Assembly: GCF_030068445.1 (NCBI RefSeq)
Contig: NZ_JAQPOK010000086.1
Coordinates: 1 to 47,900 of the forward strand
DNA: 47,900 bases
Source of the DNA: Roseofilum halophilum BLCC-M91
GTDB taxonomy: Bacteria > Cyanobacteriota > Cyanobacteriia > Cyanobacteriales > Desertifilaceae
Direction of reading: 5' to 3'
This document shows positions 34,263 to 43,662 of this stretch, one piece after another. The translations under genes and the position numbers were made by a program. The notes beneath the pieces were generated by a model. That model saw only the letters and a program-made list of their open reading frames with translations. It searched no databases and was not told the origin of the DNA. Within the stretch, counting starts at the first letter, position 1; each line of letters opens with the position of its first letter.

Positions 34263-35478
34263 TTCCCGTCAAGCAGCACAAGCTCTAGTAGAAGCAGGTT
34301 TTCTCAAAGAAATAATTACCACTATTGCCTATAATCCAAATTCAGAACTCTCGAATTATTTTCATAAACTGCCAATCAATCTCAGAAAAATTGTTACAAA
34401 AGAACTGGGACGACGTACTTGGGTTCCCCCGGATTCTTCTATCAGTATCCGCAATCATCCCTGGAAAGAATTGATCCGCATTGCTTTAGTCAAAACGGGT
34501 ATACCTCGATATTTTAGAATTAATAATCAAAGATTAACAGACTGGATTTATTGCTCACTCGATCTTCACGTTGCTGGAGATCACCTAGAGGGACTTAATG
34601 CAATCTATGCTTATGAAGATGGTGCTGCAAAGACCTTTGAAGTTGCTAAACAACAGGGGATTCTCTGTCTCTATGATTTACCCATTCTCTTCTATCGTAT
34701 GAGTCGGAAAATTCAACTAGAGGAAGCACAACGTTTTCCTGAACTTGCCTCTGCATTACAAGCAGCAAAAGAACCGGCTTGGAAGTTAGAACGTAAAGAA
34801 AAAGAAGTACAACTTGCCGACCATATTTTTGTCGCATCTTCTGTTACACGACGTTCATTAGTTGATTTTGGTATAGACTCCTCAAAAATCAGCGTTATTC
34901 CTTACGGAGCGCCTTTAGAATATTTCTATCCCCAGCCTAAAACTCACTCAGGATTTCGTGCTTTATATGTTGGTCGTCTAGAACCTCGAAAAGGAATTCA
35001 TTATCTATTACAAGCATGGAAATGCCTCAAACTTTCCTCAGCAGAACTATGGTTAGTGGGTATTAACGAGTTTCCAGAAGGCTGGCTCGATCGCTATAGC
35101 GATCTCTTTCGTTATATTCCATCCATTCCCCATACCCAATTACAGGAATATTACAATAGTGCAGATGTATTCGTTTTCCCATCTCTAGTGGATGGATTTG
35201 GCTTAGTTATACTAGAAGCGATGGCTTGTGGTATACCTGTAATTACAACACCCAATACAGCAGGCCCTGATATCATTACGGATGGTGTAGAAGGGTTTAT
35301 TGTCCCCATTCGCGATACTGAAGCGATTCAAGACAAATTAGACTGGTGTTATCATCATCCTCTAGAATTATCTCAGATGGGAAAAGCAGCCAGAAAAAAA
35401 GCCGAACAACTCACCTGGTCTAAATATCGGCAAGAGCTACGAAAACAAATTAATAGTTTATTCAATAATTTACAATAA
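34225..35478 (+). CDS. Family 4 glycosyltransferase (intact parent of a downstream broken copy)
   Basis: This protein of about 417 residues begins MHISLVHPTGNPNSRQ. An ATG three codons earlier (34216) is an alternative, and both lie inside the end of the preceding ligase-like gene. The donor domain starts near SVIPYGAPLEYFYPQPK. It continues with FRALYVGRLEPRKGIHYL, the donor motif LVDGFGLVILEAMACGIPVI and a tail ending INSLFNNLQ. A closely related partial copy, with clear base-level similarity from the donor domain to the stop, lies at 44214-44798. Confidence 0.9.
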   Translation: MHISLVHPTGNPNSRQAAQALVEAGFLKEIITTIAYNPNSELSNYFHKLPINLRKIVTKELGRRTWVPPDSSISIRNHPWKELIRIALVKTGIPRYFRINNQRLTDWIYCSLDLHVAGDHLEGLNAIYAYEDGAAKTFEVAKQQGILCLYDLPILFYRMSRKIQLEEAQRFPELASALQAAKEPAWKLERKEKEVQLADHIFVASSVTRRSLVDFGIDSSKISVIPYGAPLEYFYPQPKTHSGFRALYVGRLEPRKGIHYLLQAWKCLKLSSAELWLVGINEFPEGWLDRYSDLFRYIPSIPHTQLQEYYNSADVFVFPSLVDGFGLVILEAMACGIPVITTPNTAGPDIITDGVEGFIVPIRDTEAIQDKLDWCYHHPLELSQMGKAARKKAEQLTWSKYRQELRKQINSLFNNLQ

Positions 35479-35482
35479 TCTT

Positions 35483-36496
35483 ATGAAGACCCAGTTTCCA
35501 CCCTATACCAAAACCCTAACATCTTATCCGATTGCGATCCTGATTCCAGTTTTTAATGATTGGGAAGCATTAAGACTATTGATCCACTATATTGATCGCA
35601 CTTTGGTGGATTTGTACCCAGATCATAAGAATATGGATATTGTTGTTGTTGATGATGCTTCTGTCTCAGGATTTCCAGATAATATGAATTCTGAAGCATT
35701 TGATTATATTAATAACATCTATCTTTTAGAGCTTCGTCGTAATATGGGACACCAAAGGGCGATTGCGATCGGTTTAGCCTACGTTGAAGAACACTTACCC
35801 TGTCAAGCTGTTTTAATTATGGATGGTGATGGAGAAGACGATCCAAAGGACATTGCAAGATTAATTGACAAATATGAAGCAGAAGAACATAAAAAAATTA
35901 TATTTGCTCGTCGTAGCAAACGTTCCGAACAGCAGTCTTTTAAATTCTTTTATGGAGTCTATAAGCTATTATATAGAATGTTAACCGGTCAACGGATTCA
36001 ATTTGGCAACTTCAGTATTATTCCTCGGAAAATATTGTCTCGACTTGTTGTTGTTTCTGAAATTTGGAATCATTACGCTTCTGGAGTCTTAAAATCTAGA
36101 ATCCCGTATGCAGAAATATATACGACTCGAGGTCACCGTTTGGCAGGCAAACCTCAAATGAATATAGTTTCATTAGTTACCCATGGATTAAGTTCAATTT
36201 CAGTATATGCTGAAGTTGTTGGTACAAGACTATTAATTTCGACTTCAGCAATTACCTTGTCTAGCATGATGGCGATTGCTATAATTGTCTTCATGCGCTT
36301 AGGAACTAACCTTGCAATTCCTGGATGGGCTTCATCTATGGTAGGCATATTTTTTATTATTCTCATGCAGGCAGTAATGTTTTCTTTGATTTTGAGTATT
36401 TTGGTTTTGTCAAGTAGAAATAATTTTAACTTTGTCCCTAACCGTGATTATAAGTATTTTGTACTAAAGTTCTCCACTCTGATTTCAAAGAAGTAA
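35483..36496 (+). CDS. Polyprenyl-phosphate glycosyltransferase, GT2 with C-terminal TM helices (GtrB/DPM1-like)
   Basis: This 337-residue GT2 protein has PIAILIPVFNDWEALRLLI, IVVVDDASVSGFPDN, and the metal-binding VLIMDGDGEDDPKDIARLI near 112-130. Two C-terminal transmembrane helices (about 250-272 and 283-312) are typical of GtrB/DPM1-type enzymes that charge undecaprenyl phosphate with one sugar. The next gene encodes a GtrA flippase, completing the first two components of a Gtr-type system. It starts 4 bases after the previous stop codon. There is a short intergenic gap and a different base composition from the flanking HIP1-rich DNA. Confidence 0.88.
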   Translation: MKTQFPPYTKTLTSYPIAILIPVFNDWEALRLLIHYIDRTLVDLYPDHKNMDIVVVDDASVSGFPDNMNSEAFDYINNIYLLELRRNMGHQRAIAIGLAYVEEHLPCQAVLIMDGDGEDDPKDIARLIDKYEAEEHKKIIFARRSKRSEQQSFKFFYGVYKLLYRMLTGQRIQFGNFSIIPRKILSRLVVVSEIWNHYASGVLKSRIPYAEIYTTRGHRLAGKPQMNIVSLVTHGLSSISVYAEVVGTRLLISTSAITLSSMMAIAIIVFMRLGTNLAIPGWASSMVGIFFIILMQAVMFSLILSILVLSSRNNFNFVPNRDYKYFVLKFSTLISKK

Positions 36497-36542
36497 CTGA
36501 ATTGGCTCGTTTTTTAAGTTATGGAAATAGAGGAATGAAAAT

Positions 36543-37022
36543 ATGACCCGGAAATATATATATAGCCCTTCTGCATATAGCCGAAAAACTAATAGGTTGA
36601 TTTCTCACTTCTCTAACTACCCCATTTATTTTTTGGTCGGTGTCTTTAATACACTCTTTACAATTGGACTACGGCATATTCTTGGTTTAAGTCTCGATCG
36701 TCAAGGTGGATTTGCTTATATTGTGTCTATGCTACTGTCGTCTTGTATTGGAATTTTAGTGAGTTTTATAGCCCATAAAAAAATTACATTTCCCAATCGC
36801 AATCAGCTATCTGTAACCCAAGAACTAAAGCAGTTAGGATTATTTTTTATCAATCAATCAACAGGAATGATTTTAGCTATCCTGTTCTCGGTAATGTTAG
36901 TAAGCTTGATGACAGTGTTCCCATTCGATCTTGGCAACGCTAAAACCCTAGCTTTTGCTTTTTCCAGCTTCTTGGTCTCTTTCATAACGTACATCTTAAA
37001 TAAGAAAATAGTATTCAAGTAA
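36543..37022 (+). CDS. GtrA family flippase
   Basis: This 159-residue protein has four transmembrane helices. It shows the GtrA layout: FLVGVFNTLFTIGLRHILG near the first helix, AYIVSMLLSSCIGILVSFIA, then HKKITFPN, and a final SFITYILNKKIVFK. GtrA proteins move undecaprenyl-phosphate-linked sugars across the membrane. Its partner is the upstream GT2/DPM1-like gene 46 bases away. AGAGGA about a dozen bases upstream supports ATG 36543. Together with GT-C-like genes downstream it forms a three-component glycosylation set. Confidence 0.85.
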   Translation: MTRKYIYSPSAYSRKTNRLISHFSNYPIYFLVGVFNTLFTIGLRHILGLSLDRQGGFAYIVSMLLSSCIGILVSFIAHKKITFPNRNQLSVTQELKQLGLFFINQSTGMILAILFSVMLVSLMTVFPFDLGNAKTLAFAFSSFLVSFITYILNKKIVFK

Positions 37023-37095
37023 TTCCAGAGGACATGAAATGGGAAAATTAGGATCAAAACTGGAAATCTATCATATCAAGTATTTGTAATAGCAA

Positions 37096-38637
37096 ATGAA
37101 AACACAAATGACTCAAAACAGTAACCAAAACAAATTGGAAATTCTAGAAGCGATTGCAGTTATTGTGATACTTGCCATCATTCACTTATTCTTATGGTGG
37201 AAATATTTACCGATTGCTCACATTGATCTAAATTTTTATACTGAACCAGCTTTGATGCTTGCTAGACATGGCATTCTTTCTGGCCCAGGTTCTCAGCATC
37301 TAGATATTACCTATGCAAAGGGTATTTATTTCTATCCACCTGGTTACGCTCTAATAGTAGCTGGTTGGATCAAACTCTTTGGATTTAGTATCCGCTCTCT
37401 GCTTGCCTATACAAATCTCATTCATATGCTATATTTATGTGCGCTATGGATACTGATGCGAAAACGATTTAATTGCACAAAACTAGCTACTTCATTAGTC
37501 TTGATTTCTGCTTTTCCGATGTTTAATCACGGACGGCCTGATGTAACTGCACTATTTATAAGTACATTGGCTTGGATAATAGTTCCTCACCAGTTTAAGC
37601 TCCCTAGAATGATTTACAGCGCCATTCTGATGGGATTGGCCATTTTGGTCTCGCTACCTTTTGGCATTAGTTCTGCTGCAACAGTCATTACTTTTTATCT
37701 TGTTTCTCCCCACTTGCGTTTATCTCAAAGATTTAAGGGAGTAATAATTTTGATTAGTATCATGACATTAACAATTCTAAGTATCTGGGGTTTTGTCTTT
37801 ACCTGGCAAAATGCTTGGATATTTGGTCCGGAACAGTTTATGGTTAATTTGGCAAATCGAGGCCAAAATCTAAATCAAATTGTTTTGCCTCCTCTACTAT
37901 ACAGTTTGGCGTTCATTATAGTGCCTTTAGGGTTTATGATACTTATTCCTCTAGGATTTACGTTATATTGGTATCGTTGTTCATTAAGTAGCCCTTTGGT
38001 GCAAGTTTCACTGTCTTATCTAACTGGATTTACAACCTGGTTTTTTCTAAGTAAAGGACCTCTGATGATGATGTATCATTTTAGTTTTATTGCCCGTCCT
38101 GTTTTTCAGGGTGTATTAGCATCATTTCGTAAGCCAATCCGCTTTATAGCAATAGGGCTTCTAGTTGCATTCACTATGATTAACTTTTACTATGAAAAAG
38201 ATGAATTTCTTTTACTAGCCAGCGATTCCTCAGAAGCCTATTCAATGTTAGAATCTATCTTAGTAGATATACAGCCTGATAAAATCGCAGCAATTGATAG
38301 CCATCTTTTTCCGATTTTATATAGAGAAGGAAAGACCATCAATTACGAAATTTTTCATACAAATTCATGGAAAAGTTACTATGACGCGACATCGCCTAAA
38401 ACTCTCGATTTACTTTTCAAGAATGAAGCTATGCCACTGAAACCGTTGATCCCTGACATCATAGTTGTTTCTGAAATCACTTTATATTTCGGCGATACTA
38501 GCAGCCTTTCTGGTTTTAGGAACGTAACTGATGAGGAGGTGGTAATACCGGAGCTGAGTTTATTAGGACACACTATTAAGTTTCCTCAAAATCCTCTTCG
38601 GGCTTACATTTTTGAGAGAATTGTAGAAGAAGAGTAA
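37096..38637 (+). CDS. GT-C-like membrane glycosyltransferase (ArnT/GT39/GT83-like)
   Basis: This 513-residue protein has about 10-12 transmembrane helices and a C-terminal soluble region of about 130 residues. The first periplasmic loop carries IAHIDLNFYTEPALMLARHG (about 40-60), with acidic residues where GT-C enzymes hold their catalytic Asp and metal, and YPPGYALIVAGWIKLFGFSI near 92-111. GT-C enzymes transfer sugars from polyprenyl-phosphate donors outside the cytoplasm, which fits the GtrB and GtrA genes just upstream. Its sugar and acceptor are unknown. The catalytic assignment is by analogy of position only. Confidence 0.75.
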   Translation: MKTQMTQNSNQNKLEILEAIAVIVILAIIHLFLWWKYLPIAHIDLNFYTEPALMLARHGILSGPGSQHLDITYAKGIYFYPPGYALIVAGWIKLFGFSIRSLLAYTNLIHMLYLCALWILMRKRFNCTKLATSLVLISAFPMFNHGRPDVTALFISTLAWIIVPHQFKLPRMIYSAILMGLAILVSLPFGISSAATVITFYLVSPHLRLSQRFKGVIILISIMTLTILSIWGFVFTWQNAWIFGPEQFMVNLANRGQNLNQIVLPPLLYSLAFIIVPLGFMILIPLGFTLYWYRCSLSSPLVQVSLSYLTGFTTWFFLSKGPLMMMYHFSFIARPVFQGVLASFRKPIRFIAIGLLVAFTMINFYYEKDEFLLLASDSSEAYSMLESILVDIQPDKIAAIDSHLFPILYREGKTINYEIFHTNSWKSYYDATSPKTLDLLFKNEAMPLKPLIPDIIVVSEITLYFGDTSSLSGFRNVTDEEVVIPELSLLGHTIKFPQNPLRAYIFERIVEEE

Positions 38638-38750
38638 AAATTATGGACACCTCTATTTATTCAAATTCTGAAGCCAATTAGAATGTATCTTTGCCGTTTC
38701 TTTTTTGAGGTACATTTGTATTATTATATCTCCAACTCCTCATCAATCCC

Positions 38751-40202
38751 ATGAATCACATGAAAATAATCAAAAAGCATTCTTATACTATTGCAATTAT
38801 CCTAATTACTTCTTTCTGGCTATTTTATTATTATTTGGGCTATCCTCTCCCCCATATTGACGATCTATTTTTTATAGGAGCAGCCATTAATGTTGCGAAA
38901 AATGGCGAGTTTTTTAATCCATACATTATTGAGTGGGCAGAGCCTGTAGTCGATAGATTTTATGTTCAACCTCCATTTCATTCCATCACTTTGGCAGGGT
39001 GGCTGAAAATTTTTGGAATAAGTACTCAAAGCTTGCTTTTATTTCAATGTTTTTGCTATTTTATATTTTCAATATTCACAGCATTGATTTTAAAAAATTA
39101 TGGTTTTCATCCAATTACAGCTATTTGTACAACGATATGTTTTGCCACTTGGATGAGCATAGCTGGATTGCGTCAAGATGCTCTTTCCATGGCATACTTA
39201 GCAATAGGTTTGTGGCTACTAACTAAAGACATTAAATGTAGGTACTTTTTTGGATTTTCTTTTTTGGGCTTCTCTATATTATCTTCAATAGTTAGTATGG
39301 TCTATGCTCTTCCTTTTTCAATAGCTATAGTTACATACAATAGTTGGCGAAAGAAAAACACAATAAAATCTAAATATAGTAAATATATCATCCAAAGAAT
39401 ATACATATTGTTAACCTCAATGGTTTTTGTTTTTATTTTATTTTTGACTTCCATAAACTTTGAATTCTATCGCTTTATATCAGACATAGCCTGGCACGCT
39501 TCTTGGAGAAGAAACTCAATAGAACTAAGTCATCTAATAAATGTATTGACTTATGGCTATCGTGAAATTACTGATGCTCCACTATATATATTTTATATTT
39601 TTTTAGTTTGTACCATTGTAGTCAAGAGGAACTACTGGCAACCAAAGGCAGTATTAATTACATTGACAATCACAATTGCTTTAATTTTAAATTTGGTTTT
39701 GTATGACAGAACTTTATTTGAAAATTTCACTTTCTTTTGCTGGTTAGGGGTTATATTAATTATATCTGCCATTCCAGCCAGTCATAGAACTCGTATTACC
39801 TTTACTATTGTAGCAATCATAATTTTTACCCTTAACCAAAGTTGGAATATTATAAACATCATAGGCAAACAAACTCCCAAAACTGAAGATAGCTACGGAC
39901 AAATTAGACAGTTTGTCCAAGAAAATCCCCATAGAAAATATTTAATTGATGAATGGGGGGCAAGATTGATCTTCGACTATAATTTACCACCCAATACTAT
40001 AGATTGGAACTTTTCAAGATATTATACAGGAATTGCTAATCCTCAATCAATTACAGAAAAATATTCTGATGAAGTGTGGATAATCTCCAAGGCAAAAGGA
40101 TATTCACTTGAAGGCTTACCAGACTATCCTAGAGTAGAGCTATTTGGTTACACTTTTGACAGTATTCCTAGTCAACCAGATGATGTTATTATAATTGACT
40201 AG
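38751..40202 (+). CDS. GT-C-like membrane glycosyltransferase, second copy
   Basis: This 483-residue multi-spanning membrane protein has the same overall plan as the gene upstream. It has a first loop LPHIDDLFFIGAAINVAKNG (about 32-51) with the HID acidic motif, and PPFHSITLAGWLKIFGIST at about 75-93, parallel to the PPGYALIVAGWIKLFG of the neighbour. The C-terminal soluble portion is about 100 residues. The resemblance suggests an old duplication with strong divergence. The DNA is very AT-rich. It precedes a GtrA-GT2 fusion gene, so each GT-C-like protein has a matching GtrA/GT2 supply. Confidence 0.72.
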   Translation: MNHMKIIKKHSYTIAIILITSFWLFYYYLGYPLPHIDDLFFIGAAINVAKNGEFFNPYIIEWAEPVVDRFYVQPPFHSITLAGWLKIFGISTQSLLLFQCFCYFIFSIFTALILKNYGFHPITAICTTICFATWMSIAGLRQDALSMAYLAIGLWLLTKDIKCRYFFGFSFLGFSILSSIVSMVYALPFSIAIVTYNSWRKKNTIKSKYSKYIIQRIYILLTSMVFVFILFLTSINFEFYRFISDIAWHASWRRNSIELSHLINVLTYGYREITDAPLYIFYIFLVCTIVVKRNYWQPKAVLITLTITIALILNLVLYDRTLFENFTFFCWLGVILIISAIPASHRTRITFTIVAIIIFTLNQSWNIINIIGKQTPKTEDSYGQIRQFVQENPHRKYLIDEWGARLIFDYNLPPNTIDWNFSRYYTGIANPQSITEKYSDEVWIISKAKGYSLEGLPDYPRVELFGYTFDSIPSQPDDVIIID

Positions 40203-40263
40203 AAGCTTGAATATGAATCTATAATGTCTTGTTGTTAAATTATAAAGTTAAACCGTGTTGATT

Positions 40264-41577
40264 ATGTTAAAAAAACTAATACAAAAGCGTATATTTAAAT
40301 TCCTCTTAGGTGGTGGTGTAGCAGCATCTGTCAATTTGCTGTTAATATTTATCCTGATTGAACGACTGGGATTTAATACTCCTTTCCTTCGCAATCTGGC
40401 AAACACACTATCAATTGAGTTTTCTTTATTACTTAGTTTCTTCATCTATCGCATCTGGGTTTGGCCTGGGGGAAGTTGGAAGATCCGAGAAGTTTTATTT
40501 AAGCAAATTCCCCTGTATCATTTATCGGCAGGATTAGCTGTCATTACTAGAATATTTTTTCTATTCCCACTTTTAGACTGGTTAGGAGTTACTTATCAAA
40601 TAAATACGCTAATTGGCGTGTTATTAAGTGCTGCTATCAACTATGTAATTACTGATAAGTTTGTATTTCAATTTAAAACTCAATCGCCAGATTATCTCAA
40701 TAATTCAAAACAGTTAGACCTCGGGTATCCAGAAGGATTAGAACCTGCGTTGGCACTAGAAAGGCAAAAAACTCAGAAAATAGTTTCATCTTCATCACAT
40801 TTAACGAAAACAGGTGTTTTTGTCGATTTACTGTCAATTGTTATACCCGCTTACAATGAAGAAGGGAGTATTGGAGAGACTCTTCAATCTATAAGTGAGC
40901 GTCTAGAGACTAAAAACATTAATTATGAAATATTAGTTGTTAATGATAATAGTCGCGATCGCACAGAAGAAATATTAAAGCATATCAGTAGGCAAAATCA
41001 TAAAATTCGTTATATGAATAACTATTACCCTAATGGGTTTGGTTTTGCAGTGCGTTGTGGTCTAGAAAATTTTCAAGGTGATGCTGTAGTAATTGTTATG
41101 GGAGATAGCTCAGATAACCCAGAAGATATTATAAGCTATTATTATAAACTTCAGGAAGGTTATGAATGCGTATTTGGATCTCGTTTTATGAAAGGCAGTC
41201 AAATTATTGATTATCCAACTCATAAGTTGATTGTTAATCGGATGGCAAACTTTTTTGTGAAAATGTTATTTTCACTAGATTATAATGATACTACCAATGC
41301 TTTTAAAGCCTATCGTAGAGAAGTTATTGAAGGGATTTTTCCTTTATTATCTCATCACTTTAACTTGACCGTAGAGATGCCTTTAAAAGCGATTGCTAGA
41401 GGATATACTTACACAACAATTCCAATTACTTGGAGAAATAGAAAAACGGGAGTTTCTAAGTTAAAGATTAAGGAAATGGGCAGTCGCTACTTGTTTATTG
41501 TACTTTATGTGTTTCTTGAAAAACAACTATCTAGAGGAGATTATATACGTAAAAAAAATTCTAAAATTTTACATTAG
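40264..41577 (+). CDS. GtrA-GT2 fusion: flippase and polyprenyl-phosphate glycosyltransferase in one chain
   Basis: This 437-residue protein has an N-terminal GtrA domain of four helices (about 8-132): FKFLLGGGVAASVNLLLIFI and SAAINYVITDKFVFQF. A linker of about 55 residues follows, then a GT2 domain from about 188: LSIVIPAYNEEGSIGETL, EILVVNDNSRDRTEEIL, VIVMGDSSDNPEDI, and a KTGVSKLKIKEMGSRYL tail typical of DPM1-like enzymes. The likely role is charging undecaprenyl phosphate with a sugar and flipping it. A GTG three codons upstream (40255) is an alternative start. The domain fusion is unusual, since the two functions are usually separate genes. Confidence 0.87.
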   Translation: MLKKLIQKRIFKFLLGGGVAASVNLLLIFILIERLGFNTPFLRNLANTLSIEFSLLLSFFIYRIWVWPGGSWKIREVLFKQIPLYHLSAGLAVITRIFFLFPLLDWLGVTYQINTLIGVLLSAAINYVITDKFVFQFKTQSPDYLNNSKQLDLGYPEGLEPALALERQKTQKIVSSSSHLTKTGVFVDLLSIVIPAYNEEGSIGETLQSISERLETKNINYEILVVNDNSRDRTEEILKHISRQNHKIRYMNNYYPNGFGFAVRCGLENFQGDAVVIVMGDSSDNPEDIISYYYKLQEGYECVFGSRFMKGSQIIDYPTHKLIVNRMANFFVKMLFSLDYNDTTNAFKAYRREVIEGIFPLLSHHFNLTVEMPLKAIARGYTYTTIPITWRNRKTGVSKLKIKEMGSRYLFIVLYVFLEKQLSRGDYIRKKNSKILH

Positions 41578-41666
41578 GATCTTTGACTTTTGTTGTATTA
41601 CGCTTGATTTTTCTAAATGTTTTTGAAAATAGTATTTTTCTCAATTAAAGTAACGATGAGGTTTAA

Positions 41667-42740
41667 ATGTACATGACATATCAAATATTGATATTAGGTG
41701 GAGCTGGCTTTATCGGAAGTTCTCTATCTATTGGATTAAAAAAAAATTATCCAAGTTGGAAAGTTATTTGTTTGGATAACTTGCGTCGTCGTGGTTCTGA
41801 ATTAAATCTTCCTAGATTAAGATCTATGGATATTCAGTTTATTCATGGTGATATTCGTTCTGAATCTGATTTAGATCCCAAAGTACTCAAGGTAGATACG
41901 ATAATTGATTGTTCTGCTGAACCATCTGTCTTGGCAGGATTTTCGTCTCCTCAATATGTACTTCAAACAAACTTAGTAGGGACAATTAATATTTTAGAGT
42001 TAGCGAGAAAAACTGATTCTCGTTTATTATTTTTATCTACCAGTCGTGTTTACCCAATTCCTACTTTAAAATCCATTAAGCTACAAGAGCTACCAACTCG
42101 TTTTAGTATTCCCCCTAATCAAAATATACCTGGAATTTCCCCGAAGGGAATTTCAGAAGAATGTTCTCTAGTTGGTTACCGTTCCCTTTATGGGAGTACC
42201 AAGCTCAGTTCTGAATTGTTGATTGAAGAATATAGACAAGCTTATGGTATTCAAGCCATTATCAACAGGTGTGGAGTCATTACAGGGCCTTGGCAAATGG
42301 GAAAAGTAGATCAAGGCGTTTTTGTGCTTTGGGTTGCGGCTCATTACTTTGGAAAAACACTAAACTATATTGGCTATGGGGGTACAGGTAAACAAGTTAG
42401 AGATCTATTGCATATAGATGATTTACTCCGCCTAATTGATATTCAGCTACAACAGTTTGGAGAACTCGATGGTGGAGTTTTCAATGTGGGTGGTGGAATG
42501 AGAAATACTTTATCCTTAGTTGAAACAACTAGAATCTGTGAAATGATTACAGGAAAATCTATACCAATTAATCCTGTTATGCAAGAACGACAAGGTGATA
42601 TTCCTGCGTTTATTACAAATTGTACTAAAGTTACCCAAAGAACTCTATGGGAACCTAAAATCAGTTCAGAAGAAGCTTTGCAAGATATTTATCAGTGGAT
42701 TTCTCAACATAATGTTATGCTTGAGCCTTTCTTATCTTGA
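41667..42740 (+). CDS. NAD-dependent sugar epimerase, CDP-paratose 2-epimerase-like
   Basis: This 357-residue short-chain dehydrogenase has GGAGFIG at 11-17, and the catalytic Y175-x3-K179 in YGSTK. Its GVITGPWQMGKVDQGVFVLW, followed by GYGGTGKQVRDLLHIDDL, closely resembles CDP-paratose/tyvelose 2-epimerases (RfbE). These interconvert CDP-paratose and CDP-tyvelose in O-antigen synthesis. The genes for making CDP-paratose are not present in this window, so the substrate may be another NDP-sugar or supplied from elsewhere. GAGG lies five bases before the ATG at 41667; a second ATG at 41673 is possible. Confidence 0.8.
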   Translation: MYMTYQILILGGAGFIGSSLSIGLKKNYPSWKVICLDNLRRRGSELNLPRLRSMDIQFIHGDIRSESDLDPKVLKVDTIIDCSAEPSVLAGFSSPQYVLQTNLVGTINILELARKTDSRLLFLSTSRVYPIPTLKSIKLQELPTRFSIPPNQNIPGISPKGISEECSLVGYRSLYGSTKLSSELLIEEYRQAYGIQAIINRCGVITGPWQMGKVDQGVFVLWVAAHYFGKTLNYIGYGGTGKQVRDLLHIDDLLRLIDIQLQQFGELDGGVFNVGGGMRNTLSLVETTRICEMITGKSIPINPVMQERQGDIPAFITNCTKVTQRTLWEPKISSEEALQDIYQWISQHNVMLEPFLS

Positions 42741-42781
42741 GTTGGATCATTGGCACAAATATAAAGGCTCAAAAATAACAT

Positions 42782-43603
42782 TTAATTGGGTAAAAAGAGT
42801 CCGTTCGTCCATATGGGAAATTGAAAGTCACGACTTTTCAGAGGGTTAAAAAGCTTGCCTTGGCGATCGAATAGATAGCAAGAATATCCAAACTGGGATA
42901 AATAATTTCTAATAGATTGATGGTTTTCAGTGCCCATTTCTACATAAATTGATCGTATTTTTTGCTTTTCTAAGAGTTTAGTAGCTCCTTTAAGAGCAGG
43001 AATTTCATAGCCTTCTACATCCAACTTCCACAAGTCAACATATTCAATTTGACGTTCGGCTAATTTATCTTGCAAGCATACGATATCAATGGGACTACCT
43101 TCAGTTTCTGAGACTTGAGACCAATAACCATGAACGCCGTCAACTTCTGGAGTCTTAAGATATAATTGAGTAGTGGTAGAGCCTAGACCTTGTCGGATTA
43201 ATTCAACGGGAAGTCTGGGATTAACTTCTAAACATTCTTTTAGCCAGTCTCCTTGTTCTTCTCCTGGTTCAAACGCCAATAGTTTCCCTTTTGGTATATA
43301 TTGAGCAATATACAAGAGAATTTGACCAATGTTTGCACCTGAATCTACAATAATGCCGTTAGGAGGAAGAAATTGGCGGGCCCAGTTTAGAAAGGATGGC
43401 CCCTCATATTTTCCGTAAGCAATCCATCGATGTACTGGGTTAGTTAAATCGAGTTTCCAAGGAATACCAGCAGCGGTTTGTACCCAACAAATACCATGTT
43501 GAGTTAATTGATGCCCGAAAAGCTGTTCGCACAGTCCTAGTTTATAGGGAAAATCGAAGGGTTGTAACCAAGTTAAAGGAAAGGGTAGGGAGATTAATTG
43601 CAT
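42782..43603 (-). CDS. FkbM family methyltransferase
   Basis: This 273-residue protein has the FkbM SAM-binding segment GIIVDSGANIGQILLYIAQ at about 94-112, then LLAFEPGEEQGDWLKECL and VDLWKLDVEGYEIPALKGA, matching the layout of the other FkbM gene at 25539. The N-terminal 85 residues include VQTAAGIPWKLDLTNPVHRW, often seen in cyanobacterial FkbM proteins from sugar clusters. It is on the minus strand, convergent with the epimerase gene. It is likely a sugar O-methyltransferase; the target is unknown. Confidence 0.85.
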   Translation of the reverse strand: MQLISLPFPLTWLQPFDFPYKLGLCEQLFGHQLTQHGICWVQTAAGIPWKLDLTNPVHRWIAYGKYEGPSFLNWARQFLPPNGIIVDSGANIGQILLYIAQYIPKGKLLAFEPGEEQGDWLKECLEVNPRLPVELIRQGLGSTTTQLYLKTPEVDGVHGYWSQVSETEGSPIDIVCLQDKLAERQIEYVDLWKLDVEGYEIPALKGATKLLEKQKIRSIYVEMGTENHQSIRNYLSQFGYSCYLFDRQGKLFNPLKSRDFQFPIWTNGLFLPN

Positions 43604-43662
43604 GTAGTTAATTTAAGGATACTTTTTCAAAAATAGTTGATGGTCTTGAAAATTAGTGTTAC

